A stretch of DNA of 13,235 nt from Chloroflexota bacterium. Its GTDB lineage: Bacteria > Chloroflexota > Anaerolineae > UBA3071. Both the position numbers and the translations under genes were made by a program. The notes under the pieces are model-generated. The model worked only from the letters and a program-made list of their open reading frames with translations, was not told where the DNA came from and did no database searches. Positions 1-7,411 of this stretch are shown here, in pieces (the stretch's first letter is position 1; every line of letters starts with the position of its first letter). The stretch is taken from assembly GCA_014383605.1 (NCBI GenBank), contig JACNHM010000455.1, forward strand, positions 1 to 13,235, read 5' to 3'.

Positions 1-1
1 G

Positions 2-49
2 CTGCTCGTCGTGTTCGCCATTTGGCGTATGAGGCCGAAGAAGGCATAA
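2..49 (+). CDS. C-terminal fragment of an upstream gene, probable membrane protein
   Basis: An open frame enters from the left edge and stops at TAA 47-49. The 15 visible residues are a hydrophobic run followed by a basic tail (LLVVFAIWRMRPKKA), typical of the last transmembrane helix of an inner-membrane protein. The next gene also ends in a hydrophobic helix followed by Trp-Arg, so the two could be related membrane proteins. Frame 1 is also open until TGA 61-63, giving a charged peptide (AARRVRHLAYEAEEGIMPPK), and cannot be excluded. The choice of frame rests only on residue composition. Confidence 0.4.
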   Translation: MLVVFAIWRMRPKKA

Positions 50-73
50 TGCCCCCCAAGTGAGGTACGCACC

Positions 74-607
74 GTGACCGGCATCGAGTATTTCTGGATC
101 ATCATCGTCCTGTTGTTCGGCATCGTCGGCATCGTCCGCACCTACCCCAAGGAGCTGGGGGTCACGACGATGAGTGTGGCCGCGCTGCTCCTGCTCCTGC
201 AGTTCGGCGACAACATCATCGTCGCCCTGCAAGGCCGCTTCGGTGATGAGGCCGGGGTGCTGATATCCCCGCGCTTTGAAGCCGGTTTCTACATCGTGGT
301 TTTCCTTCTCATCATTTACATCTCGTACCAAGGCATCACGCTGGTGTTCAAAGGCACCCCGCCCACGGGGGCCTTGAGCCCGTTGCTGGGGTTCATCGTG
401 GGGCTGCTCAACGGCTACTTCATCGCCGGCACCGTGTGGTTCTATCTGCACAAATACGGCTATCCCTTCACCCTGGTGGACGCGACGAAACTCTCAAACC
501 TGGCCCAGCGCATCATTCATTTCCTGCCCCCCAAGGTCTTTGAGCCGCAGCCGGGCTACCTGCTGGCCCTGCTGCTTCTGCTGCTGATCCTGAGCGTGTG
601 GCGCTGA
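74..607 (+). CDS. Small polytopic membrane protein, CvpA-like
   Basis: This 177-residue protein is almost entirely hydrophobic. Candidate membrane segments lie near residues 6-21, 30-52, 72-92, 101-126 and 162-176. The fourth contains a Gly-rich stretch (LLGFIVGLLNGYFIAG) resembling CvpA-family proteins, but the family call is tentative. The start is GTG at 74, with a TGAGG Shine-Dalgarno at 61-65, 8 bases upstream. The gene sits 12 bp upstream of murC and is probably cotranscribed with the cell-wall genes. No catalytic motif is visible, so no function is assigned beyond an integral membrane protein encoded with the murein operon. Confidence 0.75.
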   Translation: MTGIEYFWIIIVLLFGIVGIVRTYPKELGVTTMSVAALLLLLQFGDNIIVALQGRFGDEAGVLISPRFEAGFYIVVFLLIIYISYQGITLVFKGTPPTGALSPLLGFIVGLLNGYFIAGTVWFYLHKYGYPFTLVDATKLSNLAQRIIHFLPPKVFEPQPGYLLALLLLLLILSVWR

Positions 608-619
608 GGAAGTTCTTCG

Positions 620-2086
620 ATGGAGCAACGGACCCTCCCCCCCGCCGTCGCCAGCCTACTGCGCCGTCCACCCGGCCAGCGAGTTGATCTGCACATCCAC
701 CTGGTGGGCATCGGCGGCGCGGGGTTGTCGGCCATCGCCAAAGTGCTGCTGGAACGAGGGTATCACGTCAGCGGCTCGGACCTGGCCCCAGGGCCCATCA
801 CCGGGCCGTTGGCAGCACGGGGAGCCACCATCTACGAAGGGCACAGTGGAGCGCAGGTGGCGGGAGCAGACCTCGTCCTCGTCTCCTCGGCCGTGCCGGC
901 GGATAACCCGGAGGTGGCCGAAGCGCGGCGGCGGTCCATCCCCGTGGTCAGGCGACCGGAGTTCCTGGGCTGGCTGACGGCGGAGCATGCGACCATTGCC
1001 GTGGCCGGCACGCACGGCAAGACGACGACCACGGCCATGATCGCCTGGCTGCTGAGCCGGGCCGGCCTGGATCCCAGCTACATCATCGGCGGCGTGCTGC
1101 CGGAGCTGGGCAGCAATGCCCACGCCGGCGGCGGGCCGCATTTCGTCATCGAAGCGGACGAATACGACCGCACGTTTCTGGGGCTGCGCCCGCGCGTCGC
1201 CGTGATCACCACCGTGGAGTGGGATCACGTGGACTGCTACCCGACGCCGGCAGCGTGTCGCACGGTCTTCGAGGAGTTCGCGGCGCTGCTGCCCGAAGAG
1301 GGGCTGCTGGTGGTCTGCGCGGATGATGCTGTGGCCGGCGAACTGGGGAAACTCAGGGGGACTCGGGGAAAGCCAGTCATCTCCTATGGTCTGGACGAAG
1401 GAGCGGACTGGCAAGCAAGAGAGGTGAGCGTCAACGCTTTGGGCGGCAGCGATTTCACCGTCTGGCGGCAAGACCGAAGGTTGGGCACGATCTCGCTGCG
1501 CATTCCGGGACGGCACAACGTGCTCAACGCGGTGGCGGCGCTGGCCGTCGCCGATCACCTGGACGTCCCCTTTGCCGTCGCGGCGGAGGCGCTGGCGGAT
1601 TTCACGGGGGCGGAGCGGCGGTTTGAGCAAAAAGGCGAAAGCTGTGGTATAATCGTGGTGGACGACTACGCCCACCACCCCACGGAGATACGGGCCACGC
1701 TGGCGGCCGCCCGGCAGCGCTACCCCGAACGGGCCATCTGGGCCGTCTTCCAGCCCCACACGTACAGCCGCACCAAGGCTTTGTTGGAGGAATTCGCCGC
1801 CAGCTTTGCCGATGCTGATCACGTGATCGTCACGGACATCTACGCCGCCCGCGAGCGTGACACTTTGGGCGTCAGCGGAGTCCAAGTTGTGGAACGGATG
1901 GTCCACCCCGACGCCCGCCACATCGGCGGGCTGCGGGAGGTGGCGGACTTTCTGCTGCTGCACTTGCAGCCCGGCGACGTGCTCATCACGCTGGGGGCAG
2001 GCGACGGCTACCTGATCGGCGAGTGGGTGCTGGCGGGGCTGGAGGGAGGCGACAATGCCGAAGACGCTGCCCTTGCCGCTGCGTGA
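620..2086 (+). CDS. murC: UDP-N-acetylmuramate--L-alanine ligase
   Basis: MurC is the cytoplasmic ATP-dependent ligase that adds L-Ala to UDP-MurNAc, the first stem-peptide step. The 488 residues carry the Mur-ligase layout. There is an N-terminal Rossmann domain with GIGGAG at 30-35, a P-loop GTHGKTTTT at 130-138, EADEYDR at 178-184, and TTVEWDHVD after it. RHNVLNAVAAL begins near 298, DDYAHHP is at 348-354, and the C-terminal domain has FQPHTYSRT and LGAGDG. The ATG at 620 follows a GAGGA at 606-610. The 3' end overlaps murB by 32 bp, suggesting translational coupling. An imperfect triple decamer at 1341-1370 encodes an extra GKLRGTRGK loop before VISYGL, a position variable in the family. 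Length is slightly above the usual 450-490. Confidence 0.97.
   Translation: MEQRTLPPAVASLLRRPPGQRVDLHIHLVGIGGAGLSAIAKVLLERGYHVSGSDLAPGPITGPLAARGATIYEGHSGAQVAGADLVLVSSAVPADNPEVAEARRRSIPVVRRPEFLGWLTAEHATIAVAGTHGKTTTTAMIAWLLSRAGLDPSYIIGGVLPELGSNAHAGGGPHFVIEADEYDRTFLGLRPRVAVITTVEWDHVDCYPTPAACRTVFEEFAALLPEEGLLVVCADDAVAGELGKLRGTRGKPVISYGLDEGADWQAREVSVNALGGSDFTVWRQDRRLGTISLRIPGRHNVLNAVAALAVADHLDVPFAVAAEALADFTGAERRFEQKGESCGIIVVDDYAHHPTEIRATLAAARQRYPERAIWAVFQPHTYSRTKALLEEFAASFADADHVIVTDIYAARERDTLGVSGVQVVERMVHPDARHIGGLREVADFLLLHLQPGDVLITLGAGDGYLIGEWVLAGLEGGDNAEDAALAAA
1341..1370 (+). repeat. Degenerate 10-bp triple repeat inside murC
   Basis: Three consecutive decamers (aactggggaa, actcaggggg, actcggggaa) form a G-rich direct repeat that keeps the murC frame (30 bp, 10 codons). 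It encodes a Gly/Arg/Lys-rich loop. It is much less regular than the heptamer arrays elsewhere in the window and could be chance, but its position in a variable loop fits an inserted low-complexity element. Confidence 0.4.
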
Positions 2087-3047
2087 GCGGCTGCGGCAGA
2101 ACGAACCGCTCTCCCGCCACACCACGTTGCGCATTGGCGGCCCGGCCGATCTGTTTCTGGCCGTGGAGAACGAGGAAGAGCTGATCGCCGCCGTGTGCTG
2201 GGCCCGTGAGCAGAGCTTGCCCTGTCTCCTGCTCGGCGGCGGCAGCAATGTGCTGGTGGCAGACGAGGGGGTGCGCGGCCTGGTTGTGGCCAATCGCGCA
2301 CACGGCTGGCGGCAGAGAGAAGCTATCAGCTATCAGCTATCAGGTATTGGCCATCCTGCATCCTGCATCCTGCATCTTGCATCTTGCATCCTGCATCTTG
2401 CATCCTGTGTTCCTCTGAGCCGCCTGGCTCGCGCCACCATCGGCCAGGGGTTGGCCGGACTGGAATGGGCGGTGGGCATCCCCGGCACGGTGGGCGGGGC
2501 CATCGTGGGCAACGCCGGGGCACACGGCGGCTGCATGGCCGACAGCTTGATTGCGGTGCGCGTGCTGGATGATGACGGCGAAGTGCGGGAGTTGGCGGCG
2601 GAGGAGTTGGGGCTCGGATACCGCAGCAGTGTCTTCAAGGGACAGGGGTTAGGGGACAGGGGTAAGGGGATCATCCTGTCAGCGGAGATCGCCTTGCAGC
2701 CAGGGGAGCGGCAGGAGTTGGAAGCACGGGCGGCGGCGTATCTGGCCCAGCGGCGGCGGACACAGCCCAAGGGGCTGAGCGCCGGCAGCGTGTTCCGCAA
2801 CCCGCCGGGGGATTTCGCCGGGCGGCTCATCGAGGCAGCGGGACTGAAAGGCGCCTGTCACGGCGGCGCGGTGATCGCCGAGAAGCACGCCAATTTCATC
2901 ATCAACCGCGGCGGGGCCACGGCAGCAGACGTGTTGGCGCTCATGGCCCTGGCCCGGCAGCGTGTGCTGGAGCGCTTCGGCGTGACATTGGAACTGGAAA
3001 TCGAGCTCGTGGGCAATGGGCCCCTTCCCATCCAGGCAAACGCATGA
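2055..3047 (+). CDS. murB: UDP-N-acetylenolpyruvoylglucosamine reductase with repeat-derived insert
   Basis: MurB is the FAD/NADPH enzyme that reduces enolpyruvyl-UDP-GlcNAc to UDP-MurNAc. Supporting motifs are TTLRIGGPADLF near 23-34, the FAD loop GGGSNVLVADEG from 61, GLEWAVGIPGTVGGAIVGNAGAHGG at 135-159 (quoted here in parts: GIPGTVGG, NAGAHGG), GYRSSVFK, the GSVFRNP motif with the likely proton-donor Ser245, HANFIINRGGA, and a terminal LELEIELVG with the expected Glu. The ATG at 2055 follows GGAGGG at 2041-2046. Residues about 89-119 are encoded by a heptanucleotide array and read as ASCILHLASCILHLASC. This occupies the place where MurB homologues normally have a short strand ending in an AGAG-like segment before the LARA helix. 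A second small array encodes GQGLGDRGKG. At 330 residues it is longer than typical type II MurB (about 300). The stop overlaps the ddl start (ATGA). Confidence 0.95.
   Translation: MPKTLPLPLRERLRQNEPLSRHTTLRIGGPADLFLAVENEEELIAAVCWAREQSLPCLLLGGGSNVLVADEGVRGLVVANRAHGWRQREAISYQLSGIGHPASCILHLASCILHLASCVPLSRLARATIGQGLAGLEWAVGIPGTVGGAIVGNAGAHGGCMADSLIAVRVLDDDGEVRELAAEELGLGYRSSVFKGQGLGDRGKGIILSAEIALQPGERQELEARAAAYLAQRRRTQPKGLSAGSVFRNPPGDFAGRLIEAAGLKGACHGGAVIAEKHANFIINRGGATAADVLALMALARQRVLERFGVTLELEIELVGNGPLPIQANA
2321..2404 (+). repeat. 12-unit heptanucleotide array inside murB
   Basis: Exactly twelve 7-bp units (84 bp, 28 codons) run through murB: AGCTATC three times, AGGTATT, GGCCATC, then CTGCATC/TTGCATC variants seven times. 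Three units make seven codons, so the peptide has a seven-residue period (ASCILHL). CTGCATC and TTGCATC are the reverse complements of GATGCAG and GATGCAA, the units of the array at 10873-11012. No stop occurs in any forward frame within the CTGCATC/TTGCATC block. Confidence 0.97.
2639..2670 (+). repeat. G-rich heptanucleotide array inside murB (4 units)
   Basis: Four heptamers (GGGACAG, GGGTTAG, GGGACAG, GGGTAAG) plus a partial GGGA run through murB in frame and encode GQGLGDRGKG between SSVFK and IILSAEIAL. That junction is a loop of variable length in MurB proteins. Unlike the larger murB array, these units contain TAA/TAG in another frame, so only some reading frames tolerate them. The four G-runs could also form a G-quadruplex on the + strand. 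Confidence 0.85.
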
Positions 3048-4210
3048 GCAAGAAGATCAGAGTCGGCGTCATCTTCGGCGGCAAGAGTGGCGAACACGAA
3101 GTTAGCCTTATGTCCGCCCGCTCGGTGATGAAGGCCATAGACAAAGACAAGTACGAAGTCGTCACCATTGGCATTGACAAACAAGGGCGCTGGCTGACCA
3201 GCGGCGACCCCATGCGCTTGTTGAGCCAGGGCACAACCGCGTCCGACCAGCCACAACTCACACCACACGCCACGCAACACGCAACACGCAACACGCATCT
3301 CGTACCCCTCACCACTGCTGAGCGGGAGTTGATACCCGGCACGCAAAAAACCGCCTTCCCACAAGTAGACGTCATCTTCCCCATACTGCACGGGCCTTAT
3401 GGCGAAGATGGCACGGTGCAGGGGCTGCTGGAACTGGCCGATATTCCCTACGTGGGGGCGGGCGTGACCGGCTCGGCGCTGGGCATGGACAAGGCCATCT
3501 TCAAAGACGTCATGCGGGCGCATGGGCTGCCGACAGCAGATGACGTCCTGGTCAAGCGCAAGGAGTGGGAGGCGAACCCGGAGGCGGTGCTGGACCGGAT
3601 CGAAGCAGCTCTGGACTACCCCGTCTTCACCAAGCCGACCAACCTCGGCTCCAGCGTGGGCATCAGCAAATGCCACGACCGTGCGGGATTGGCCGCCGGA
3701 TTGGCCGCTGCCGCCGGCTACGACCGCAAGATCCTGGTGGAGGCCGCCGTGCCCGCAGCGCGGGAGATCGAAGTCAGCGTGCTGGGCAACGACGACCCCA
3801 TCGCCTCCGTGCCCGGCGAGATCATCCCCAGCCGGGAGTTCTACAGCTACGAGGCCAAGTACATTGACAGCGGTGATGAAGCGTCGGAACTGCTGATCCC
3901 GGCGCCCATCCCGCCGGAGACAGCCGAGCGGGCGCGGGACCTGGCCGTGCGCGCCTACCTGGCGATTGACTGTGCCGGCATGGCCCGGGCCGACTTCCTG
4001 CTCTCGGACGAGACAGGAGAGCTGTATGTCAACGAGCTGAACACCATCCCCGGCTTCACCGCCATCAGCATGTATCCCAAGCTGTGGGAGGCCAGCGGCA
4101 TCGCCTACCCGGAGCTTATTGACCGCCTCATTGAATTGGCGCTGGAACGACACGAGGACAAAAAACGGTCGCGGACGTCCTACAGTCCGCCAGAGAAGAA
4201 CGAGGGGTAA
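3044..4210 (+). CDS. ddl: D-alanine--D-alanine ligase
   Basis: Ddl is the cytoplasmic ATP-grasp enzyme making the D-Ala-D-Ala dipeptide for the peptidoglycan stem. The 388 residues show VGVIFGGKSGEHEVSLMSA at the N-terminus, HGPYGEDGTVQG at 116-127, the ATP-binding TKPTNLGSSVGISK from 196, and EIEVSVLGND. The omega-loop EFYSYEAKY at 265-273 has the Tyr pattern of D-Ala-D-Ala rather than D-lactate ligases, and the Mg-binding VNELNTIPG lies near 329-337. ATG 3044 overlaps the murB stop by four bases. Residues about 70-85 (QLTPHATQHATRNTH) come from a heptanucleotide array within the variable segment between the two N-terminal conserved blocks. The C-terminus is a charged tail, and ftsQ starts one base downstream of the stop. 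Confidence 0.97.
   Translation: MSKKIRVGVIFGGKSGEHEVSLMSARSVMKAIDKDKYEVVTIGIDKQGRWLTSGDPMRLLSQGTTASDQPQLTPHATQHATRNTHLVPLTTAERELIPGTQKTAFPQVDVIFPILHGPYGEDGTVQGLLELADIPYVGAGVTGSALGMDKAIFKDVMRAHGLPTADDVLVKRKEWEANPEAVLDRIEAALDYPVFTKPTNLGSSVGISKCHDRAGLAAGLAAAAGYDRKILVEAAVPAAREIEVSVLGNDDPIASVPGEIIPSREFYSYEAKYIDSGDEASELLIPAPIPPETAERARDLAVRAYLAIDCAGMARADFLLSDETGELYVNELNTIPGFTAISMYPKLWEASGIAYPELIDRLIELALERHEDKKRSRTSYSPPEKNEG
3251..3299 (+). repeat. 7-unit heptanucleotide array inside ddl
   Basis: Seven 7-bp units are visible: CCACAAC, TCACACC, ACACGCC, then ACGCAAC three times and ACGCATC. Read on the other strand, the last is GATGCGT, a unit of the terminal array of the window. The core encodes HATQHATRNTH in frame. 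The ACGCAAC core has no stops in any frame on either strand. Confidence 0.9.
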
Positions 4211-4211
4211 G

Positions 4212-4997
4212 GTGCCGACCACCCGCTCACGTCGCCGCCGCCGCAGGATGCGCCGCTACGCCAGCAGCGTCCCCTTGGCGCCGCTGGTCGGGCAGCGGCT
4301 GCGCGGCAGCACATGGAGCCCGGCCAAGATCGTCAGCATCTTGCTGCTGGGTTTGCTGGCCTTTGCGCTCTACGCCTTCTCCAACGACTACGCCTTCTTC
4401 GTTTACGAGGCCAGCATCCAGGGAAACCGCTTGCTGCCCGCAGAGGCCATCTACGCGGCCAGCGGTGTGCATGAGCAGAGCATCTTCTGGCTGCCCCCGC
4501 AGGAGATCGCCGCCAACCTGGAGATGGATCCTTACATCAAGCAGGCCGTCGTCCACTGTCGGGTGCCCGGCAGCGTGATCATCGAGGTGACGGAGCGGCG
4601 GCCCCGGCTGGTGTGGCGAGCCGGCTCGGAGGAATTCTGGGTGGACAACGAAGGGTTTGCGCTGACACCGCTGGAAGGGCAGGCTCCTCCCCTTTTGCTG
4701 ATAGACGACGAGGGACGCACGGCAGACGGCGGCGAACCCAAGAGGCTAAAAGCCGCCATCGTGGAGGGCATCCTGCTCGTCTCCGACAGAATGCCGGAGA
4801 TCACCCAGTTTCGCTACGACCGCACGTGGGGGCTGTTCTTTCAAAGCCCGCACGGCTGGCAAGTGGCGCTGGGATACGGCGAGGATATGCCCTACAAGGT
4901 GGATGTCCTCCTCAAGTTAGGGGAAGATCTCCTGGCCAAGGGGCAACAACCCCAACTGATAGACCTGCGTTTCTCCAAGGGGATGCGCTACCGCTAG
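4212..4997 (+). CDS. ftsQ: Cell-division protein FtsQ
   Basis: FtsQ is a bitopic division protein linking Z-ring assembly to the periplasmic/extracytoplasmic synthase complex. A strongly basic N-terminus (TTRSRRRRRRMRR) precedes one membrane segment at about 40-57 (IVSILLLGLLAFALYAF). A POTRA-type domain follows, beginning around YEASIQGNRLLPAEAI, with SVIIEVTERRPRLVWR and FWVDNEGFAL as FtsQ-like signatures. The GTG at 4212 has GAGGGG at 4202-4207 and lies one base after the ddl stop, giving 261 residues. The frame is open further upstream into ddl, and ATG 4248 is an alternative start. Sequence identity in this family is low, so the call rests on topology, POTRA motifs and position before ftsA. 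Confidence 0.88.
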   Translation: MPTTRSRRRRRRMRRYASSVPLAPLVGQRLRGSTWSPAKIVSILLLGLLAFALYAFSNDYAFFVYEASIQGNRLLPAEAIYAASGVHEQSIFWLPPQEIAANLEMDPYIKQAVVHCRVPGSVIIEVTERRPRLVWRAGSEEFWVDNEGFALTPLEGQAPPLLLIDDEGRTADGGEPKRLKAAIVEGILLVSDRMPEITQFRYDRTWGLFFQSPHGWQVALGYGEDMPYKVDVLLKLGEDLLAKGQQPQLIDLRFSKGMRYR

Positions 4998-5033
4998 TGC
5001 GTCCTCCCATCAAGCAAGAACAGTGAGGGCTTC

Positions 5034-6275
5034 GTGAGCAATATCATCGCCGGCATTGACGTTGGTACCACCAAAATCTGTGCGCTCATCGCCGAGGCCG
5101 TGAGTGATGACGGGAAAGAGACGCTGCATCTGATCGGCGTGGGCCATGCACCGGCGCGCGGACTGAGCAAAGGGATGGTCGTCAACGTGGCCCAGGCCAG
5201 TGAATCCATCGCCCAGGCGGTGGAAGAAGCGGAACTGGCCGCAGGTTTGCCCATGCCCAGCGCCTACGTGGGCATCTCCGGCGAGCACATCTCGACCATC
5301 AGCAACCGGGGCGTGGTGGCCGTTTCCCGCAGCTCGCAAGGCATCACGCGCCAGGACGTGGATCGGGTCTTGGAGGCCGCGCGCACGACCGCCCCCCTTC
5401 CCCACAACCGGGAGATCATCCACACCCTGGCCCGCCGCTTCACCGTGGACGAGCAGACGGGGATACGAGACCCCAGCGGCATGCACGGTCACCGGCTGGA
5501 AGTGGAAGCCCAGATCGTCCTCGGATCTTCCTCGGCCATCGCCAACCTGGTCAAATGCGTGCGGGCCTACGACGTCGAGGTGGAAGAGCTCGTTCTCGAG
5601 CCCCTGGCCTCCGGCGAAGCGGTGCTCACGCCGGCCGAGCGAGAGCTCGGCGTGATCGTGGTGGACATCGGCGGCGGCACGACGGACATGGCCATCTTCC
5701 TGGAAGACAGCCTCTGGCACACCGTGGTGCGGGAAGTAGGCGGCAATCTTTTCACCAGAGATGTGGCCTACGGCTTGCGCACGCCTTTCGAGGTCGCCGA
5801 GGAGTTGAAGATTCGTTACGGCCACGTTTTGCCGGAACGGTTCCCGGCGGAAGAGCAGGTGCGCGTGCCGGCCTTCGGCGACGGGAGGACCATCACCGTT
5901 CCCCGTCGCACCCTGGCCCACATCCTGGCTGCCCGCGCCGAGGAGACCTTGGAACTGATTCTTACAGAAATCAAACGTTCCGGCTACGACGGGATGCTGC
6001 CCGCCGGCATGGTGCTGTGCGGCGGCACCTCGCAATTGCCGGGCCTCAAGACATTGAGCCAAAAAACGCTGCAATGGCCGGTGCGCGTCGGTTCCCCCAA
6101 CAGCCTGCCCGGGTTGGGACGAGACATCGCCAATCCGGCCTTCGCCACCGGCATAGGGCTGTTATTGTGGGGATTGCGCCAGGGGAAGCAGACGAGCAAG
6201 AAGCGCCGGCAGCCCGGAGCTGGCCCGCTAATGGATCGCACCATGGATTGGCTGCGCAATCTGTTGCCAGGTTGA
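5034..6275 (+). CDS. ftsA: Cell-division protein FtsA
   Basis: FtsA is the actin-like ATPase that tethers FtsZ to the membrane. The 413 residues show the phosphate-1 motif GIDVGTTK at 7-14, an SHS2/1C region (PSAYVGISGEHISTISNRGVV in part: VGISGEH), the phosphate-2 motif DIGGGTTD at 211-218, and the adenosine motif GGTSQLPGL at 330-338. The C-terminal MDWLRNLLPG forms the amphipathic membrane-targeting helix after a basic, flexible linker. Translation starts at GTG 5034, preceded by GTGAGGG at 5023-5029. The gene lies 36 bp after ftsQ with no evident terminator or promoter between them. Its stop codon (6273-6275) is embedded in the -35 element of the ftsZ promoter. Confidence 0.97.
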   Translation: MSNIIAGIDVGTTKICALIAEAVSDDGKETLHLIGVGHAPARGLSKGMVVNVAQASESIAQAVEEAELAAGLPMPSAYVGISGEHISTISNRGVVAVSRSSQGITRQDVDRVLEAARTTAPLPHNREIIHTLARRFTVDEQTGIRDPSGMHGHRLEVEAQIVLGSSSAIANLVKCVRAYDVEVEELVLEPLASGEAVLTPAERELGVIVVDIGGGTTDMAIFLEDSLWHTVVREVGGNLFTRDVAYGLRTPFEVAEELKIRYGHVLPERFPAEEQVRVPAFGDGRTITVPRRTLAHILAARAEETLELILTEIKRSGYDGMLPAGMVLCGGTSQLPGLKTLSQKTLQWPVRVGSPNSLPGLGRDIANPAFATGIGLLLWGLRQGKQTSKKRRQPGAGPLMDRTMDWLRNLLPG

Positions 6276-6299
6276 CAACGACGGGAAGTGTGTTATAAT
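6272..6299 (+). promoter_or_regulatory. Sigma-70-type promoter of ftsZ
   Basis: A consensus -35 TTGACA (6272-6277) and consensus -10 TATAAT (6294-6299) are separated by 16 bp, with the extended -10 TGt at 6291-6293. The -35 shares bases with the ftsA stop codon. It predicts a start near 6306 and a 5' leader of about 30 nt carrying AAAGGAG at 6324-6330. It would let ftsZ be expressed above the level of the upstream operon. Confidence 0.88.
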
Positions 6300-6337
6300 A
6301 GGGCCGCAATCATTATGGAGGAGAAAGGAGCAAGCGG

Positions 6338-7411
6338 ATGGCAAGCAAAACACGACCGGCCTTCGCAGACAACCTGGCCAAGATCAAAGTGTTGGGCGTC
6401 GGTGGTGGCGGCTGCAATGCAATCAACCGCATGATCGAAGAGGGCATCCAAGGTGTGGAGTTCGTGGCCATCAACACCGATGCACAGGCGCTGATGCTCT
6501 GCCAGGCCCCCCAACGCATCCGCATTGGCGATAAACTGACGAAGGGGCTCGGTTCAGGCGGCAACCCAGAGGTCGGGACGAAGGCCGCCAATGAGTCGGC
6601 GGAAGAGATCTCTGCCACTTTGGAAGGCGCGGATATGGTTTTCATCACCGCCGGTATTGGCGGCGGCACCGGCACAGGGGCCTGCCCCGTGATCGCCAAG
6701 CTGAGCAAAGAGGCCGGCGCTCTGACCATCGGCGTGGTCACCAAACCATTTACCTTCGAAGGCAGCCAACGGCGACAGGTTGCCGAAAAAGGACTGGAGA
6801 CTCTGCAACCCGTCGTAGACACGCTGATCGTGATTCCCAACGATCGTCTGCTCCAGATTGTGGATAAGAAAGCCTCCCTGCGCGAGGCGTTTCGCGTGGC
6901 CGACGACGTGCTGCGCCAGGGCATCCAGGGCATCTCCGAATTGATCACCGTGCCCGGGCTGATCAATCTGGATTTCGCCGACGTGCGCGCCATCATGCGC
7001 AGCGGCGGGGCGGCGTTGTTGTCCATCGGGCGCGCCAGCGGCGAGAACCGAGCGGAGGAAGCCGCGCGCCAGGCCATCACCAGTGCCCTGCTGGACGTCA
7101 CCATTGACGGCGCTCAGGGCATCCTCTTCAACGTCACCGGCGGCAACAGTCTCACGCTGCACGAGGTCAATGAGGCGGCGGAGATCATCCGCCGCACGGC
7201 GGACCCCCAGGCCAACATCATCTTCGGTGCAGTCATCAATCCGGACATGCAGGACGAGATGCACATCACCGTCATTGCCACCGGCTTCCGCGTGGTCGAA
7301 CAGCAGGAACAGCCCGACATCAGCGGGCGGGCGCTGGAGTTCCCCGCCCGCACCTTCGACCGCGACGATCTGGAAGTCCCGGCCTTCCTGCGGCGCAAGG
7401 GCAGCTCGTAA
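6338..7411 (+). CDS. ftsZ: Cell-division GTPase FtsZ
   Basis: FtsZ is the tubulin homologue that polymerises into the Z-ring. The 357 residues show the [13 protein letters not shown] nucleotide loop, NTDAQAL, the tubulin signature GGGTGTG at 108-114, TKPFTFEG, and the [17 protein letters not shown] and HITVIATGF elements of the C-terminal domain. The tail [15 protein letters not shown] matches the conserved C-terminal peptide that binds FtsA. The linker between core and tail is only about 25 residues, short for the family. The ATG at 6338 has AAAGGAG seven bases upstream. The gene is driven by its own promoter and is followed by a 443-bp gap. Confidence 0.98.
   Translation: MASKTRPAFADNLAKIKVLGVGGGGCNAINRMIEEGIQGVEFVAINTDAQALMLCQAPQRIRIGDKLTKGLGSGGNPEVGTKAANESAEEISATLEGADMVFITAGIGGGTGTGACPVIAKLSKEAGALTIGVVTKPFTFEGSQRRQVAEKGLETLQPVVDTLIVIPNDRLLQIVDKKASLREAFRVADDVLRQGIQGISELITVPGLINLDFADVRAIMRSGGAALLSIGRASGENRAEEAARQAITSALLDVTIDGAQGILFNVTGGNSLTLHEVNEAAEIIRRTADPQANIIFGAVINPDMQDEMHITVIATGFRVVEQQEQPDISGRALEFPARTFDRDDLEVPAFLRRKGSS

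Noticed and set aside
1623..1653. Promoter-like TTGAGC...TATAAT inside murC
   Set aside because: The spacer is 19 bp and the bases encode conserved MurC residues before DDYAHHP. No gene start is near.
656..2293. Long minus-strand open frame opposite murC
   Set aside because: It is a GC-rich shadow of murC with no family resemblance and no ribosome-binding site. The same applies to the minus-strand frames opposite ddl, ftsA, nrdJ and the kinase.
4119..4211. Upstream ATG for ftsQ inside ddl
   Set aside because: It would overlap ddl by 92 bp without a ribosome-binding site. GTG 4212 has GAGGGG just upstream.
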